In this document: positions 1-10,238 of the stretch, piece by piece
Layout: each line of letters begins with the position of its first letter
How positions within the stretch are numbered: position 1 is the stretch's first letter
NCBI GenBank assembly: GCA_030532895.1
Contig: JAUNKF010000019.1
Span: 1 to 38,749, forward strand
DNA from: Lautropia sp.
Lineage (GTDB): Bacteria > Pseudomonadota > Gammaproteobacteria > Burkholderiales > Burkholderiaceae_E
DNA length: 38,749 bases
Direction of reading: 5' to 3'
Program-made: the position numbers and the translations under genes
The notes under the pieces: model-generated
Databases searched by the model: none
What the model was told of the DNA's origin: nothing
Seen by the model: only the letters and a program-made list of their open reading frames with translations

Positions 1-156
<156 letters not shown>

Positions 157-160
<4 letters not shown>

Positions 161-1397
161 GATTTCAGTTCGACGTGAGGACGTTTGACGGGCAACAAAC
201 CTTCGGGGCGCCAGATCATCATCAGCACCATCACCAGGCCGAAGAGCAGCATCCGGTACTCGGAAAACTCGCGCGCCACTTCGGGCAGCACAGTGAGGAT
301 GATGGCCGCGAGGATCACGCCAAGCTGCGAGCCCATGCCCCCCAGCACGACGATGGCCAGAATCAGGGCCGATTCGATGAAGGTGAAGGATTCGGGGTTG
401 ACCAGCCCCTGACGTGCGGCGAAGAAGGCACCACCGAAGCCGGCGAAAGCCGCCCCCAGGGTGAAGGCCGAGAGCTTGATGCGGGTGGGGTTCAGTCCCA
501 GCGAGCGGCAGGCGATTTCGTCCTCGCGCAACGCCTCCCAGGCACGGCCCACCGGCATGCGGATCAGGCGGTTCGAGACGAAAAGCGTCAAGAGCGCGAG
601 CGCCAGCGCCATCAGATAGAGGTAGATCACCATGTGCTGGTTGGAGAAGCTCCAGCCCATCATCTGGTGGAAGGTTTCGGTGCCGGGCACGCTCGCGCGC
701 CGCGTCATCTCGTAGCCCAGGATGGTGGGCTTCGGGATGCCGGAGATGCCATCCGGCCCACCCGTCCAGTCCGTCAGGTTGATCAGCAGAAGACGGATGA
801 TCTCGCCGAAGCCGAGCGTGACGATGGCCAGATAATCACCCCGCAGGCGCAGTACCGGAAAGCCCAGCAAAAAGCCGAAGAGCGCAGCGGCAGCCCCCGA
901 GAGAGGCAGCGCCTCCCAGAAGCTCCAGCCCGCCCAGTGGTAGAGCAGCGCATAGGTGTAGGCGCCGACCGCATAAAAGCCCACGAAGCCGAGATCCAGC
1001 AGGCCGGCGAAGCCCACGACGATGTTGAGCCCCAGCGCCAGCATCACGTAGATCAGCACGACGGTGGCGATATCCACCTGATTGCGGCTGCCGAAGAAGG
1101 GCCAGATGATGGCCACGAGGATGGCCAGCAGGATCAGCCAGCGTTGGGCCTTGGAAGAGGTGTGATCGAATTTCAGCCCGCCCACGGTGGGCACCTTCAG
1201 CGTGCCCACCAGCCCTTTGAGCGTGGGCTTGGCCATCTGGAAGACGAAAACGAGTGCACAGGCTAGCAACACCCAGCCCCAGTGCGTGTCCAGTCGGGTA
1301 CGGCCGCCTTCGCGAACCAGTTGCAGGCCGAGCACGGGCGCCGTCAGCACGGCGGTGGCAAGCGAGGCGATGAGGGCGTTTTGCAGACGGGTGTGCA

Positions 1398-1398
<1 letters not shown>
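157..1398 (-). CDS. livM: Branched-chain amino-acid ABC transporter permease LivM
   Basis: A 413-residue inner-membrane permease. The first ~90 residues carry two or three extra hydrophobic segments, as in long LivM proteins. The core from about residue 90 contains the family-typical stretch [20 protein letters not shown] and, in the cytoplasmic coupling loop, [20 protein letters not shown], the EAA-like loop that contacts the ATPases. It forms the channel with LivH. The ATG overlaps the livH stop by ATGA, and its own stop overlaps livG, so livH-livM-livG form one tightly coupled operon. Length is normal for the family. Substrate range (Leu/Ile/Val against other amino acids or amides) cannot be read from sequence alone. 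Confidence 0.93.
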
Positions 1399-2321
<923 letters not shown>

Positions 2322-2644
2322 AAACCTTGGGGCCAGGGTGAGGCCGGTACGTGGGCCACGCTCAGGGCTTGCCGGGTAAGGCTGCCAGCGGTGGGCCGGG
2401 ATGGACAAGGTGGCGCTCAGGGCAGGATGGGGCTGGCGCCGGTCACGCGGAAAGGGTGGCCGCAGATGCCCTGGCGCGCGTGTCATGCCTTGTGGGCTGG
2501 CAGCACGTGCCTGTCGGCAGGGCGCTTATTCTAGAGCGTGTCGTGCGTGGGGATGCATCCGTGCATCAGCAGGCAACGCATCACTTGCTCCCAAGGGTGT
2601 CGGACGACAACCCTGGGCACCCTGGCGGCCGTTGTGTTCTGTCT

Positions 2645-2705
2645 GGCCCAGGTTGCGATGAGGGGCAATCCGTGAGGGGACGCGGCCTCTCATCGTGCCT
2701 GGGCC
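2645..2705 (-). promoter_or_regulatory. Long imperfect stem-loop between livK and livH
   Basis: In the livK-livH spacer two nested arms pair: GGCCCAGG (2645-2652) with CCTGGGCC (2698-2705), and CGATGAG (2656-2662) with CTCATCG (2689-2695), with a few unpaired bases between the two helices. The structure starts about 20 nt after the livK stop on the transcribed strand. There is no U-tract, so it is not a classical intrinsic terminator. A 3'-end stabiliser or attenuating hairpin that raises binding protein relative to permeases, as in other ABC operons, is the likeliest role. The rest of the spacer (2322-2644) shows no gene; it holds one 13-bp match to the dispersed repeat at 2476-2488. Confidence 0.6.
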
Positions 2706-2725
2706 GGTTGCCGTGGCAGAGGGGA

Positions 2726-3850
2726 CTACTTGGCGGCAGGCGACTTGCTGCCGTCCTTGTGCCACGAGAACACATCGTAGGGGTAGCTGGTCAGGTCGCC
2801 CTGCTGGTTCCAGGTGAGCTTGCCGACCGGCGTGTTGATGGCGTTGGCGCGCAGGTAGGCGGCGACCTTTTCGGGGTCATCGCTGCCAGCGCCCTTGATG
2901 CCATCGACGATGGCCTGTACGGCCGAGTAGGCCGAGAGCTGGAACGCACCGCTCGGGTCACGCTTCTTGTCCTTGAAGGCTTGCACGATGGCGGCATTGG
3001 CCGGATCGGTGGAGAAGTCACGCGGCAGCGTCACCAGCATGCCTTCGGCGGCATCGCCGGCGATGGCGTTGATGTCAGGATTGCCGGCGCCTTCAGGCCC
3101 CATGAAGCGGGCCTTCACGCCCTGCTCGGCAGCCTGGCGGAGCAACAGGCCCATTTCCGGGTGGTAGCCGCCGTAGTAGACGAAGTCCACGCCCTGGCTG
3201 CGCAGCTTGGTGATGATGGCCGAGTAGTCGGTGTCACCGGCGTTGATGCCCTCGAACATCACAGGCTTGGTGCCGCCCTTGGTCAGCTCGTCACGCACGG
3301 CGGCGGCGATGCCTTGGCCATAGGACTGCTTGTCGTGCAGCACCGCCACTTTTTTCGGCTTGGCCTGCTCCAGGATGAATTTGGCGGCCGCCGGGCCTTG
3401 CTGGTCGTCACGACCGGTGACACGGAAGATGTACTCGTAGTTCTTGCCGTCGGTGAGCGCCGGCGCGGTGGCCGACGGGGTCAGCATCAGGATGCCTTCG
3501 TCGTCATAGATCGGGGCGGCCGCGATGGTGGCGCCCGAGCAGACGTGGCCGACGACGAAATCGATGTCTTCATTGACCACACGGTTGGCCACGACCGGGC
3601 CTTGCTTCGGCTCGCAGCCATCGTCGATGACCACGGCCTTGAGCTTGCGGCCGTTGACGCCGCCTGCGGCATTGATCACTTCGATGGCCGTATCGACGCC
3701 TTCTCGCACCATCGCGCCATACTGGGTGACAGGGCCGGTGGTGGGGCCGGCGACGGCAATGCGCAGATCGTCGGCGGCCATGGCGGCGGTGGCGCCCAGG
3801 GTGCCGGCCAGGGCCAGCGCGGAAGCAACAGCAGTCAAGCGGAATTTCAT
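2726..3850 (-). CDS. livK: Branched-chain amino-acid ABC transporter periplasmic substrate-binding protein
   Basis: A 374-residue type I periplasmic binding protein of the LivJ/LivK family. The start is the ATG at 3850 (MKFRLTAVASALALAG), with GAGGT upstream at proper spacing; it opens a clean signal peptide cut after AMA, before ADD. The mature part begins LRIAVAGPTTGPVTQYGAMV and has the family segments GVNGRKLKAVVIDDGCEP and FVVGHVCSGATIAAAPIYDD, where residues contacting the ligand carboxylate and amine lie. It captures amino acids in the periplasm and delivers them to LivHM. It is the first gene of the operon. LivJ/LivK naming is by family; the exact ligand is not shown. Confidence 0.92.
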   Translation of the reverse strand: MKFRLTAVASALALAGTLGATAAMAADDLRIAVAGPTTGPVTQYGAMVREGVDTAIEVINAAGGVNGRKLKAVVIDDGCEPKQGPVVANRVVNEDIDFVVGHVCSGATIAAAPIYDDEGILMLTPSATAPALTDGKNYEYIFRVTGRDDQQGPAAAKFILEQAKPKKVAVLHDKQSYGQGIAAAVRDELTKGGTKPVMFEGINAGDTDYSAIITKLRSQGVDFVYYGGYHPEMGLLLRQAAEQGVKARFMGPEGAGNPDINAIAGDAAEGMLVTLPRDFSTDPANAAIVQAFKDKKRDPSGAFQLSAYSAVQAIVDGIKGAGSDDPEKVAAYLRANAINTPVGKLTWNQQGDLTSYPYDVFSWHKDGSKSPAAK

Positions 3851-4253
3851 CAGGATGACCTCGTGATGTTGGGAGGCAGGCAACGGTCAGGTGCCGAAGC
3901 GAGGTGGCCGACCGGATGCGTGCCGGGTTGGGGCCGGCTTGCGCTACAAGGCGGCAGTGTGCCTCTCATCTTGCGCAGGGAACCGGATAGCGGATGAATA
4001 TATATCAGCCGGCGCTGGTTTTCATGAGGGTTGAACCGGATGGTGCTGTCTGGAAACCCTTGTTTTGTCAGGGATAACCCCAGTGCTTCCGTGGTGTGCG
4101 GGGCAACGTGTGGACGAACGAGTGCATGACACGTGCTTCAAACAGCCAGAAATCAAGCAGCTTGAAAGCATGGCCTGCCACCACACCCTTGGTGTGGCAA
4201 CGGGCATGGCTGCCTGGATGTCGGGCCCCCGCGTGTTGGGCACCCGCGTCTTT
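3851..4253. other. Intergenic region upstream of livK and downstream of the MFS gene
   Basis: No convincing gene. It holds one good copy of the dispersed 25-bp repeat (4113-4137). It also has a short hairpin at about 4178-4201 (CCACACC-CTT-GGTGTGG) without a U-tract. An AT-rich patch at about 3996-4008 (TATATATTC on the minus strand) could be the livK -10 region, but no matching -35 was convincing. Confidence 0.5.
4113..4137 (+). repeat. Dispersed 25-bp intergenic repeat, copy A
   Basis: Matches the consensus GACGAATAAGTGCATGACAC followed by GCGCT, with differences at CGA for TAA and GTGCT for GCGCT. It lies in the livK/MFS intergenic region, about 117 bp beyond the MFS stop codon. The copies in this window were aligned by eye. 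Confidence 0.65.
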
Positions 4254-5864
4254 TCAGGCGGGGTGCTCGGGGGTGGGCTTGGGGGAGGCCGTGTCCGGCT
4301 GCCCGCTTGGTACCGATGCCGTGTCGGTGCTGGCGGTGGTTGCGGTTGCCGCGGGGGCATCCGTGTCCTGTTGATGGCTGTCCGTGGCGTCACTGGCGGG
4401 CGCGTGTGCCTCGTCCTCTGATGAGGCAGCGGCACTGAGGGCCAGGGCGACGGCAGCCGCAGCGGCGGCGGCCGCTTCCTCGGGCGAGATGTCGCTCGCG
4501 CTCTCTTCCTCGGTGGGGGGCGTCACATCGTCAGGCGCCGAGGTGGCCAACGGCGCATCGGCGCGCGGATCCATTTCCATCGCCACGGGTGAAACCTGAT
4601 CGGTGGCCAGGTGGAAGGGGCTGCGGTCTTCCTGCGGCACCGGGGGATCATGACGCATCCGGTACCAGACGAAGAAGACGAGTACGGCGGTCATCACGGC
4701 GATGCTGCGCGGGAAACCATCCGGCCCGAGGCGTTGCATGGCCATACTGCTGATGATCGGCCCGAGTGCGGCACCGACACCGTGCAGCAGCAGAAGGCCG
4801 CGCGTGGCCTCCAGCGCTTCGTGCGCCGGAAAGCGGTCGGCGGTCTGGGCCACGGCCATCGCGTAGATCGAAAACACGAAGCTGCCCATCAGGAAGGAGA
4901 GCGCGATGTAGTCGTTGGGCGTGGCATCGCCGCCCAGCCATCGGTCGAGCATGCTGAGCGCATACATGGTGACGGTGGTGCCCAGCGCCACGGCGATCAG
5001 CACCTCGCGGCGATCGCGGTGGTCGGAGAGCCAGCCGATGGGCCACTGCATCAGCGCTCCACCGAAGATGGCGGCGGCCGTGAAGTTGGCGATCTGGATG
5101 TCGGTGAAATCAAGCGCCCGGCCGTAGATCGGGGTCAACGCCCAAAAGGCACCCAACACCAGGCCCGAGCAGAAGGCACCGGCCACGCCGGATGGTGTGC
5201 GCTTGGCCAGCGTCTTCATCGACAGCGACGGTGCATTCACGGGCAATGGCTGCGGCACCGGCGTGAGCGCAATGGGCAAGAGGCCCAGGCAGAAGAGGAT
5301 GGCGGCGATGGCAAAGGATTCGAGCGCGCTCGCGCCGTGGATCGTGATCAGGTATTGGCCTGCTGCCACGGCCACGAGGCTCACCATCATGTAGACGGCA
5401 AAAATGCTGCCCTGTGTGCCGGGATTTTGCTGACTGCGTTCGTTGAGCCAGCTCTCGATCACCATGTAGATGCCCATCAGCGCCAGACCGTTGAAGACAC
5501 GCAGCACGAGCCAGACCCACGGGTCGACGAAGAGGCCGAAGGAGAGTGTGACGACGGCCGACAGCGCCGCAAAGCTGGCGAAGCAGCGCACATGGCCCAC
5601 GCGCTTGATCAGGATCGGGCAAACCCACGAGCCGGCAATGTAGCCGCTGTAATAGCCCGACATGATGAGACCCAGCATGAAATTGCTGAAGCCTTCCGAC
5701 ACACCGCGCAAACCGATCAGGATGCCGAGCAGACCGGAGCCGACGACCAGCGTGCCCATGCCGATCAGGAGGGAGGAAATTGACCAGATCGAGCGCAGCA
5801 TGGGTGACAGCAGGGGAAAAACGCGCGAAGAAAGGCTTGCGTCCATCATAGCAAAGGACGGCAT
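4254..5864 (-). CDS. MFS transporter (YcaD-like) with long disordered C-terminal tail
   Basis: About 400 residues of hydrophobic protein with some 12 membrane segments. A loop reading GSWVCPILIKRVGHVRCFAS lies between early helices, and GWLSDHRDRREVLIAVALG is a typical MFS loop-8/9 signature. The pattern resembles the YcaD/UMF-type MFS group; the substrate is unknown. After the last helix (FVWYRMRHDPP) comes a ~130-residue tail rich in Ala, Pro, Asp, Glu and Thr, including a run of nine alanines, which normal family members lack. Start choice is weak: ATGs at 5864, 5849, 5846 and 5801 are possible and none has a clear ribosome-binding site. It is transcribed away from livK, in the same direction as the liv genes. 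Confidence 0.8.
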   Translation of the reverse strand: MPSFAMMDASLSSRVFPLLSPMLRSIWSISSLLIGMGTLVVGSGLLGILIGLRGVSEGFSNFMLGLIMSGYYSGYIAGSWVCPILIKRVGHVRCFASFAALSAVVTLSFGLFVDPWVWLVLRVFNGLALMGIYMVIESWLNERSQQNPGTQGSIFAVYMMVSLVAVAAGQYLITIHGASALESFAIAAILFCLGLLPIALTPVPQPLPVNAPSLSMKTLAKRTPSGVAGAFCSGLVLGAFWALTPIYGRALDFTDIQIANFTAAAIFGGALMQWPIGWLSDHRDRREVLIAVALGTTVTMYALSMLDRWLGGDATPNDYIALSFLMGSFVFSIYAMAVAQTADRFPAHEALEATRGLLLLHGVGAALGPIISSMAMQRLGPDGFPRSIAVMTAVLVFFVWYRMRHDPPVPQEDRSPFHLATDQVSPVAMEMDPRADAPLATSAPDDVTPPTEEESASDISPEEAAAAAAAAVALALSAAASSEDEAHAPASDATDSHQQDTDAPAATATTASTDTASVPSGQPDTASPKPTPEHPA

Positions 5865-5979
5865 GCACGGATGTTAGGGTTTTTTGATGTGGTGTGCTTC
5901 AGACACCTGCACGCGGGGGATGGTTGGTTGCCGCCCGGCGATGGAAGGAAAGGGCGCCGGGGCGGCTGTGGTTTTCAGA

Positions 5980-8832
5980 TCAGGGGGCGGCCTTGGCGCC
6001 TTCAGGCAGTGTCGTGAAACTGCCGGCCCCGATGGTCAGTGCCTCGTCTGGCTTGAACCATTTTCTGAAGGCACGGTTCACGTCGTCGAGGCTCAGCTTG
6101 GTCAGCTTCTCGTCATAGTCTGCCCAGCGCTGCATCGTGTCACCCCAGAACAGGTTGGTGCCGAGCAGGTTGGCCACATTGGCTTCACCCGACAGATATT
6201 GTCGGCGAAGTGCCTGCAGTGCGCTGCGGGTGGCGTCCAGCTCCTCTTGCGTGAAACCGTTTTTCAGCACTTGCCGGATTTCGTCCTTCAGTGCGGCGTC
6301 GAGGCGAACGAGGTTGGTGGGAGCCAGGATCGCGCGGATGCTGATCATCGCGTTTTCTTCCCGGCGGGCAGCCGACAACGACGAGTAGGCACCGTAGCTG
6401 ATGCTTTCCTGCTCACGCAGACGGTTGGAAATCCGCGTGCCCGAATTGCCGCCCAGCAGCCGGATCGCCATCGACAGCGCCGGGTAATCGGGGTGGTCTT
6501 CCGAGATCGGGATGTTGCGGCTTTGCACGTAGACGGCATTGGCCTTGTCGGGCACCGTCAGGAATTCCTTGCCGGCAGGCAGGCCGTGATAGGGCTTCTT
6601 GATCCGCTCATAGGCTTGGGGGCTTTTCCAGTCGCCCAGCAGCGTGTCGAGCCGGGCGGCCAGCGCCTTCGGGTCGAAGTTGCCCACCGCACTGAGTTGG
6701 CCGTGCGAGGCACCGGCAAAATCCTGCCAGAAGCGGGCCATTCGGGCCGGGGTATGTGCGCGGATGTCGGCGCTCAGCTCGTCGAGTGTGCGGTGGTGGC
6801 GCGGGTCCTCCTTGGGGTAGGCATGCTGGCGCGCAGCCAGTGCCTGGGCCACCATCGTGTCGGGCTGCTGGCGCTGCGCGGCGATGCCGGCCAGCACCTG
6901 GGCCTGCCGCTCCTTGAAGATGTCTTCCGGAAACACCGGTTCACGCAGCGCACTCACGGCCAGTGTCAGGGCGTCGTCCAGATGCTTGGCCGGCACGCTC
7001 AGGCTCATTTCCACGCCTTCGGCATTGCCATCCACGTTCAATTGCGCATCCAGCGCGCGCAGCTTGTCCTCGAAAGCCTGGCGGGGCAGGTCACGGGTGC
7101 CCGAGAGCAGCATCGTGCTGATGCCGTCGGCCTCACGCCAGCGGCCCGACAGGTTCTGCAGGTTGCCCCATTGAAGGCTCAGGTTCAGGTGAACACGGTC
7201 GCCCTTCACCTGGCGGGGCAGCAGCGCGTATGTCAGGCCGTTGCCCAGCTGACCGAGCTGGGTGCGTTCGGTGATGCTTTGCGGCGTCAATTCGACATCG
7301 GCCTTGAAGGCATCGGCCTGCTTCCACGGGTGATCCTTCAGGAGGGCTGCGATGTCGGGGCGGCTCGGGTTGGGCGCGCGCACGGGTTTTTCGGTGGGCA
7401 GATACCAGGCAAGCGTGCGGTTGCTCTGCACGAGCCAGCGCCGGCCGGCGGCTCGGATTTCGTCCAGCGTCATCGTCTCCACCCAATCGGGCTGGGCAAA
7501 GAGCAGTCGCCAGTCGCCCTGGGCCACGGCTTCGGTCAGCGCCATCGCCAGCTCATCCGGGGCATCTTGCAGCCGCTGCATGTAGTTCTTCACGTCCTGC
7601 TTGCTGCGATCGAGCGATGCCTGGCTGAGGGGCAGCTCTTCTTCCACCACCTGGCGTACCGCTTCCCACACGGCCTGTTGTTGCTTGGCATCCGAGAGCG
7701 TGGTGCTCAGCACGAGCATGCCGGGGTCGAACAGGTCAGTGGTGGAGGCGCCCACGCGCACGGCCAAGCCTGATTTGACCAGTTTCTGATAAAGCGGGCC
7801 GTCCGGCTCGCGGGTCAGCATCAGGGCGAGCATCGACAAGGCCACCGTGTCACGCTCGGCGCCGGCGGGGGTGTGATAGCCCACCAGCATCAGCGGCACA
7901 CCGCCCGCGCGGCGCAGCACCACTTCGCGCTCCCCCTGTTGGGTGGGGTCGAGGGTGTAGGGCTGCGGAATGGGGGTGGCCGGGCGGGGAATGGCCCCAA
8001 AAGCCTGATTCACCGCTTGCAGTGTTGATTGGGTATCGAACTTGCCGGTGATGATCAGCACGGCGTTGTCGGGCCGATAATACTGCTGGTAGAAGGCTTG
8101 CAGGTTGGCGGGCGAGACGGTGTCCAGATCGGACTCCACGCCGATCACCGATCGGCCGTAGGGGTGAAAGCCATAGGCCGTGTTCATCAGCTGCTGGTAC
8201 AGCACGGTGCTGGGGCGGTTTTCACCGGCCTGCATCTCGTTGATCACCACCGGGCGCTCACTCTTCAGCTTGGCCGCATCGATGCGGATGTTCGTCATCG
8301 TGTCGGCCAGCCACCCCAGCATCCAGTCGCGCGTGCTGTCGCTTGCGTTGAACTCACCAAAATAATTGGTGCGGTCGTACCAGGTGGTGCCGTTCCATTC
8401 GATGCCGCGACGGGTCAGCTCCTTTTTGGGGTCGGGCGTTTTGGCCGTGCCCTTGAACAGCATGTGCTCCAGCAGATGCGCCATGCCGGCCTCGCCCGGC
8501 CCTTCTTGACGGGAACCGACTTTATAGGTGAGGTTGATCGTGATCGTGGGCTTGGATTCATCCGGCCCCAACAGCACGGTGAGCCCGTTTTTCAGCCGGT
8601 ATTCGGTGATGCCGGCGATCTGGGTGATTTCATGGATGCCCGCCAGGACTGGCTTGCCCGCCACGGTGGGCGAGACGGCCGGCACGGGCCGATCGGTGGT
8701 CGCTTCCTTGGCCTGGAGCAGCGGGCTCGTGAAGCCGAGCGACAGGCAAAGCCCCAGCAACAGGGCGTGCAACGGGCGTTTGCCTGGCATGGGGGTATGG
8801 CGGGTATCAGCGGACAACATCGACAGGGACAT
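5980..8832 (-). CDS. M16-family zinc metallopeptidase, two-domain (pitrilysin-like), secreted
   Basis: A 950-residue protein. An N-terminal hydrophobic stretch (LHALLLGLCLSLGF) followed by LLQAKE suggests a signal peptide and periplasmic location. The inverted zinc motif HLLEH is at residues 119-123, with the following NEMQAGENRPSTVLYQQL segment supplying the distal Glu. The second half (from about residue 500) is a further M16 repeat without HxxEH and should be the inactive clam-shell half, followed by RLLGGNSGTRISNRLREQES, a conserved M16 C-terminal motif. The family degrades peptides or unfolded exported proteins. Both halves are fused in one chain here, whereas many proteobacteria have two separate genes. 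Start could be at 8832, 8820 or 8790. Confidence 0.9.
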   Translation of the reverse strand: MSLSMLSADTRHTPMPGKRPLHALLLGLCLSLGFTSPLLQAKEATTDRPVPAVSPTVAGKPVLAGIHEITQIAGITEYRLKNGLTVLLGPDESKPTITINLTYKVGSRQEGPGEAGMAHLLEHMLFKGTAKTPDPKKELTRRGIEWNGTTWYDRTNYFGEFNASDSTRDWMLGWLADTMTNIRIDAAKLKSERPVVINEMQAGENRPSTVLYQQLMNTAYGFHPYGRSVIGVESDLDTVSPANLQAFYQQYYRPDNAVLIITGKFDTQSTLQAVNQAFGAIPRPATPIPQPYTLDPTQQGEREVVLRRAGGVPLMLVGYHTPAGAERDTVALSMLALMLTREPDGPLYQKLVKSGLAVRVGASTTDLFDPGMLVLSTTLSDAKQQQAVWEAVRQVVEEELPLSQASLDRSKQDVKNYMQRLQDAPDELAMALTEAVAQGDWRLLFAQPDWVETMTLDEIRAAGRRWLVQSNRTLAWYLPTEKPVRAPNPSRPDIAALLKDHPWKQADAFKADVELTPQSITERTQLGQLGNGLTYALLPRQVKGDRVHLNLSLQWGNLQNLSGRWREADGISTMLLSGTRDLPRQAFEDKLRALDAQLNVDGNAEGVEMSLSVPAKHLDDALTLAVSALREPVFPEDIFKERQAQVLAGIAAQRQQPDTMVAQALAARQHAYPKEDPRHHRTLDELSADIRAHTPARMARFWQDFAGASHGQLSAVGNFDPKALAARLDTLLGDWKSPQAYERIKKPYHGLPAGKEFLTVPDKANAVYVQSRNIPISEDHPDYPALSMAIRLLGGNSGTRISNRLREQESISYGAYSSLSAARREENAMISIRAILAPTNLVRLDAALKDEIRQVLKNGFTQEELDATRSALQALRRQYLSGEANVANLLGTNLFWGDTMQRWADYDEKLTKLSLDDVNRAFRKWFKPDEALTIGAGSFTTLPEGAKAAP

Positions 8833-9011
8833 GAGGCAGAGGAGACGGAAGCGTCTGAAAACAGGGAAACGAAAACTCTACCAGAGGGGGCGGCCGTTTT
8901 GGGTGTCGGAGGCTGGATGGTGGATGGGGGCGTTGGTCGGGAGGTAAGGTTGTGGCGCGGGGGCAAGGTTGTCATGACCAGATGCTGCTGAGCAACGCTG
9001 CCCACGTTGCT

Positions 9012-9926
9012 TTAACGTGGTGACGACGTGTGATGAAACAGCGCTTGCCGGCTGTGCCGCATCAGTATGGCGAGAAACGCCTGCAAGGCGGCATTGCCGT
9101 TGGCGGGTCGGCTGCGCACGATGATTTCCACACGCCCCGGCTCGGGCAGAAGCCGGTTGCTCAGTTGGGTGCAGGGAATCAGTCCTGCCGCTTCCACCTG
9201 GCTTTGCGGCAGGGCCGTGATGCCGAGGCCCGCAAACACGGCGGCGCTCACGTTGGCGTAGCTTTGCCCTTCATACACCACCTGGGTGGTGATGCCTTGC
9301 CGGTGCAGCCGTTGCAGCAGCCGTGGCCGATACGCACAGCCTTCATGAAAGAGGATCAGCGGCAAGGGCGCATCCCCATCCCAGGAAAAGCCCGCGCCGC
9401 GCGCCCAGACCAGCGGCTCGCGCCAGAGCAGGCGGGCACCGGGGGCGCGTGCCGTGCCCTGCAAGTGTTTCTGCAAGCTCACGTCCAGAGTGCCCGCTTC
9501 CAGCCGCTGGGCCAGGCGCATCGAAAAATCAGACACGGCCTGCACTTCACAACCTGGATGCGCTGCCTTGAACTGGCTGAGCAGCGTGTTCAGCCAACTG
9601 ACATTGATGTCGTCCATCACCCCTACCCGGATGCGTCCCTGAATGGCAGGCTTTTGCAGGCTCTGCCAGGCTTCATCCACCATCGACAGGATGCGCCGCG
9701 CGTGCGGGAGCAAGCGTTGGCCCGCTTCGGTCAGGCCCGCGACATGGCCGCGCGAGCGAATGAAGAGGCGCTCGCCGAACACCTCTTCCAGATTGCTGAT
9801 CTGGCGGCTGAGCGCCGTCTGGGTGCGCTGCCGTTCACCGGCCGCGCGCGTGAAGCTGCGGTGCTCGGCAATCAGCAGGAAGGAGCGGAGCTGGTCGAGG
9901 GTGAGTTGTCTGAGTTGGGGCGCCAT
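9012..9926 (-). CDS. LysR-family transcriptional regulator
   Basis: A 304-residue LysR protein. The winged helix-turn-helix is at the N-terminus (LTLDQLRSFLLIAEHRSFTR, then GERQRTQTALSRQISNLEEV), followed by the linker helix and a periplasmic-binding-like effector domain. I chose the first ATG at 9926; a TTG at 9971 would add 15 residues without family similarity. It is divergent from the AEC transporter gene at 10239, the classic arrangement of a LysR protein and its target. I infer that it controls that transporter and itself from the 312-bp spacer. The effector is unknown. A short CCACGTT/AACGTGG hairpin overlaps its stop codon but lacks a U-tract. Confidence 0.92.
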   Translation of the reverse strand: MAPQLRQLTLDQLRSFLLIAEHRSFTRAAGERQRTQTALSRQISNLEEVFGERLFIRSRGHVAGLTEAGQRLLPHARRILSMVDEAWQSLQKPAIQGRIRVGVMDDINVSWLNTLLSQFKAAHPGCEVQAVSDFSMRLAQRLEAGTLDVSLQKHLQGTARAPGARLLWREPLVWARGAGFSWDGDAPLPLILFHEGCAYRPRLLQRLHRQGITTQVVYEGQSYANVSAAVFAGLGITALPQSQVEAAGLIPCTQLSNRLLPEPGRVEIIVRSRPANGNAALQAFLAILMRHSRQALFHHTSSPR

Positions 9927-10117
9927 GTTGGGAGCAGGGGCAATAGGGGTCGCCCTCAATAGGGCATTCAATAAGGCAATGGAGAGCGTTCCGGGAGATG
10001 ATGGTCGAGTAATGCGTCCATATTGTTATGGTGAACAAGAAGTCATTTTACTCATGAATGGGGGGTCAATAGACTGCAGGGGTAGCAAGTGCCATCCGCT
10101 TGATGTCATGAAGACGG

Positions 10118-10142
10118 AAGCATCGTGCCTGACGGTGCTTTT
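10118..10142 (+). terminator. Terminator- or attenuator-like hairpin in the AEC leader
   Basis: AAGCATCGT (10118-10126) pairs with ACGGTGCTT (10132-10140), nine pairs including one T-G, around a GCCTG loop. It runs into TTTT. It lies about 97 nt before the AEC start codon, on the coding strand, so it could attenuate a transcript that begins in the LysR/AEC spacer. No promoter upstream of it was convincing. Confidence 0.4.
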
Positions 10143-10186
10143 CTGCGTGTGGCACCTTGTCTGCCCACGGTTTGGGACGGTGCGAG

Positions 10187-10211
10187 GACGAATAAGTGCC
10201 TGACACGCTCA
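10187..10211 (+). repeat. Dispersed 25-bp intergenic repeat, copy B
   Basis: GACGAATAAGTGCCTGACAC followed by GCTCA. It differs from the consensus mainly at one base of the core and at the 3' end. It ends 27 bp before the AEC start codon and so could influence that gene's 5' untranslated region. Confidence 0.65.
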
Positions 10212-10238
10212 AGAGAAAGACGTCAGAAAGGGAAGCCG

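Noticed and set aside
175-1266. 363-codon plus-strand open frame opposite livM
   Set aside because: Antisense shadow of a clear permease; the translation is rich in Gln, His, Arg and Asp with no family resemblance.
2351-3997. 548-codon plus-strand open frame over livK
   Set aside because: Antisense to the binding-protein gene; a high-GC third-position artefact.
4178-4201. Hairpin CCACACC-CTT-GGTGTGG as terminator of the MFS gene
   Set aside because: No U-tract on either strand.
5884-7773. 629-codon plus-strand open frame over the M16 protease
   Set aside because: Antisense to a gene with intact catalytic motifs; no recognisable domain in the shadow.
8833-9011. Possible small gene or regulatory RNA between the M16 and LysR genes
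   Set aside because: No start signal, conserved motif or terminator could be seen in the 179-bp gap.
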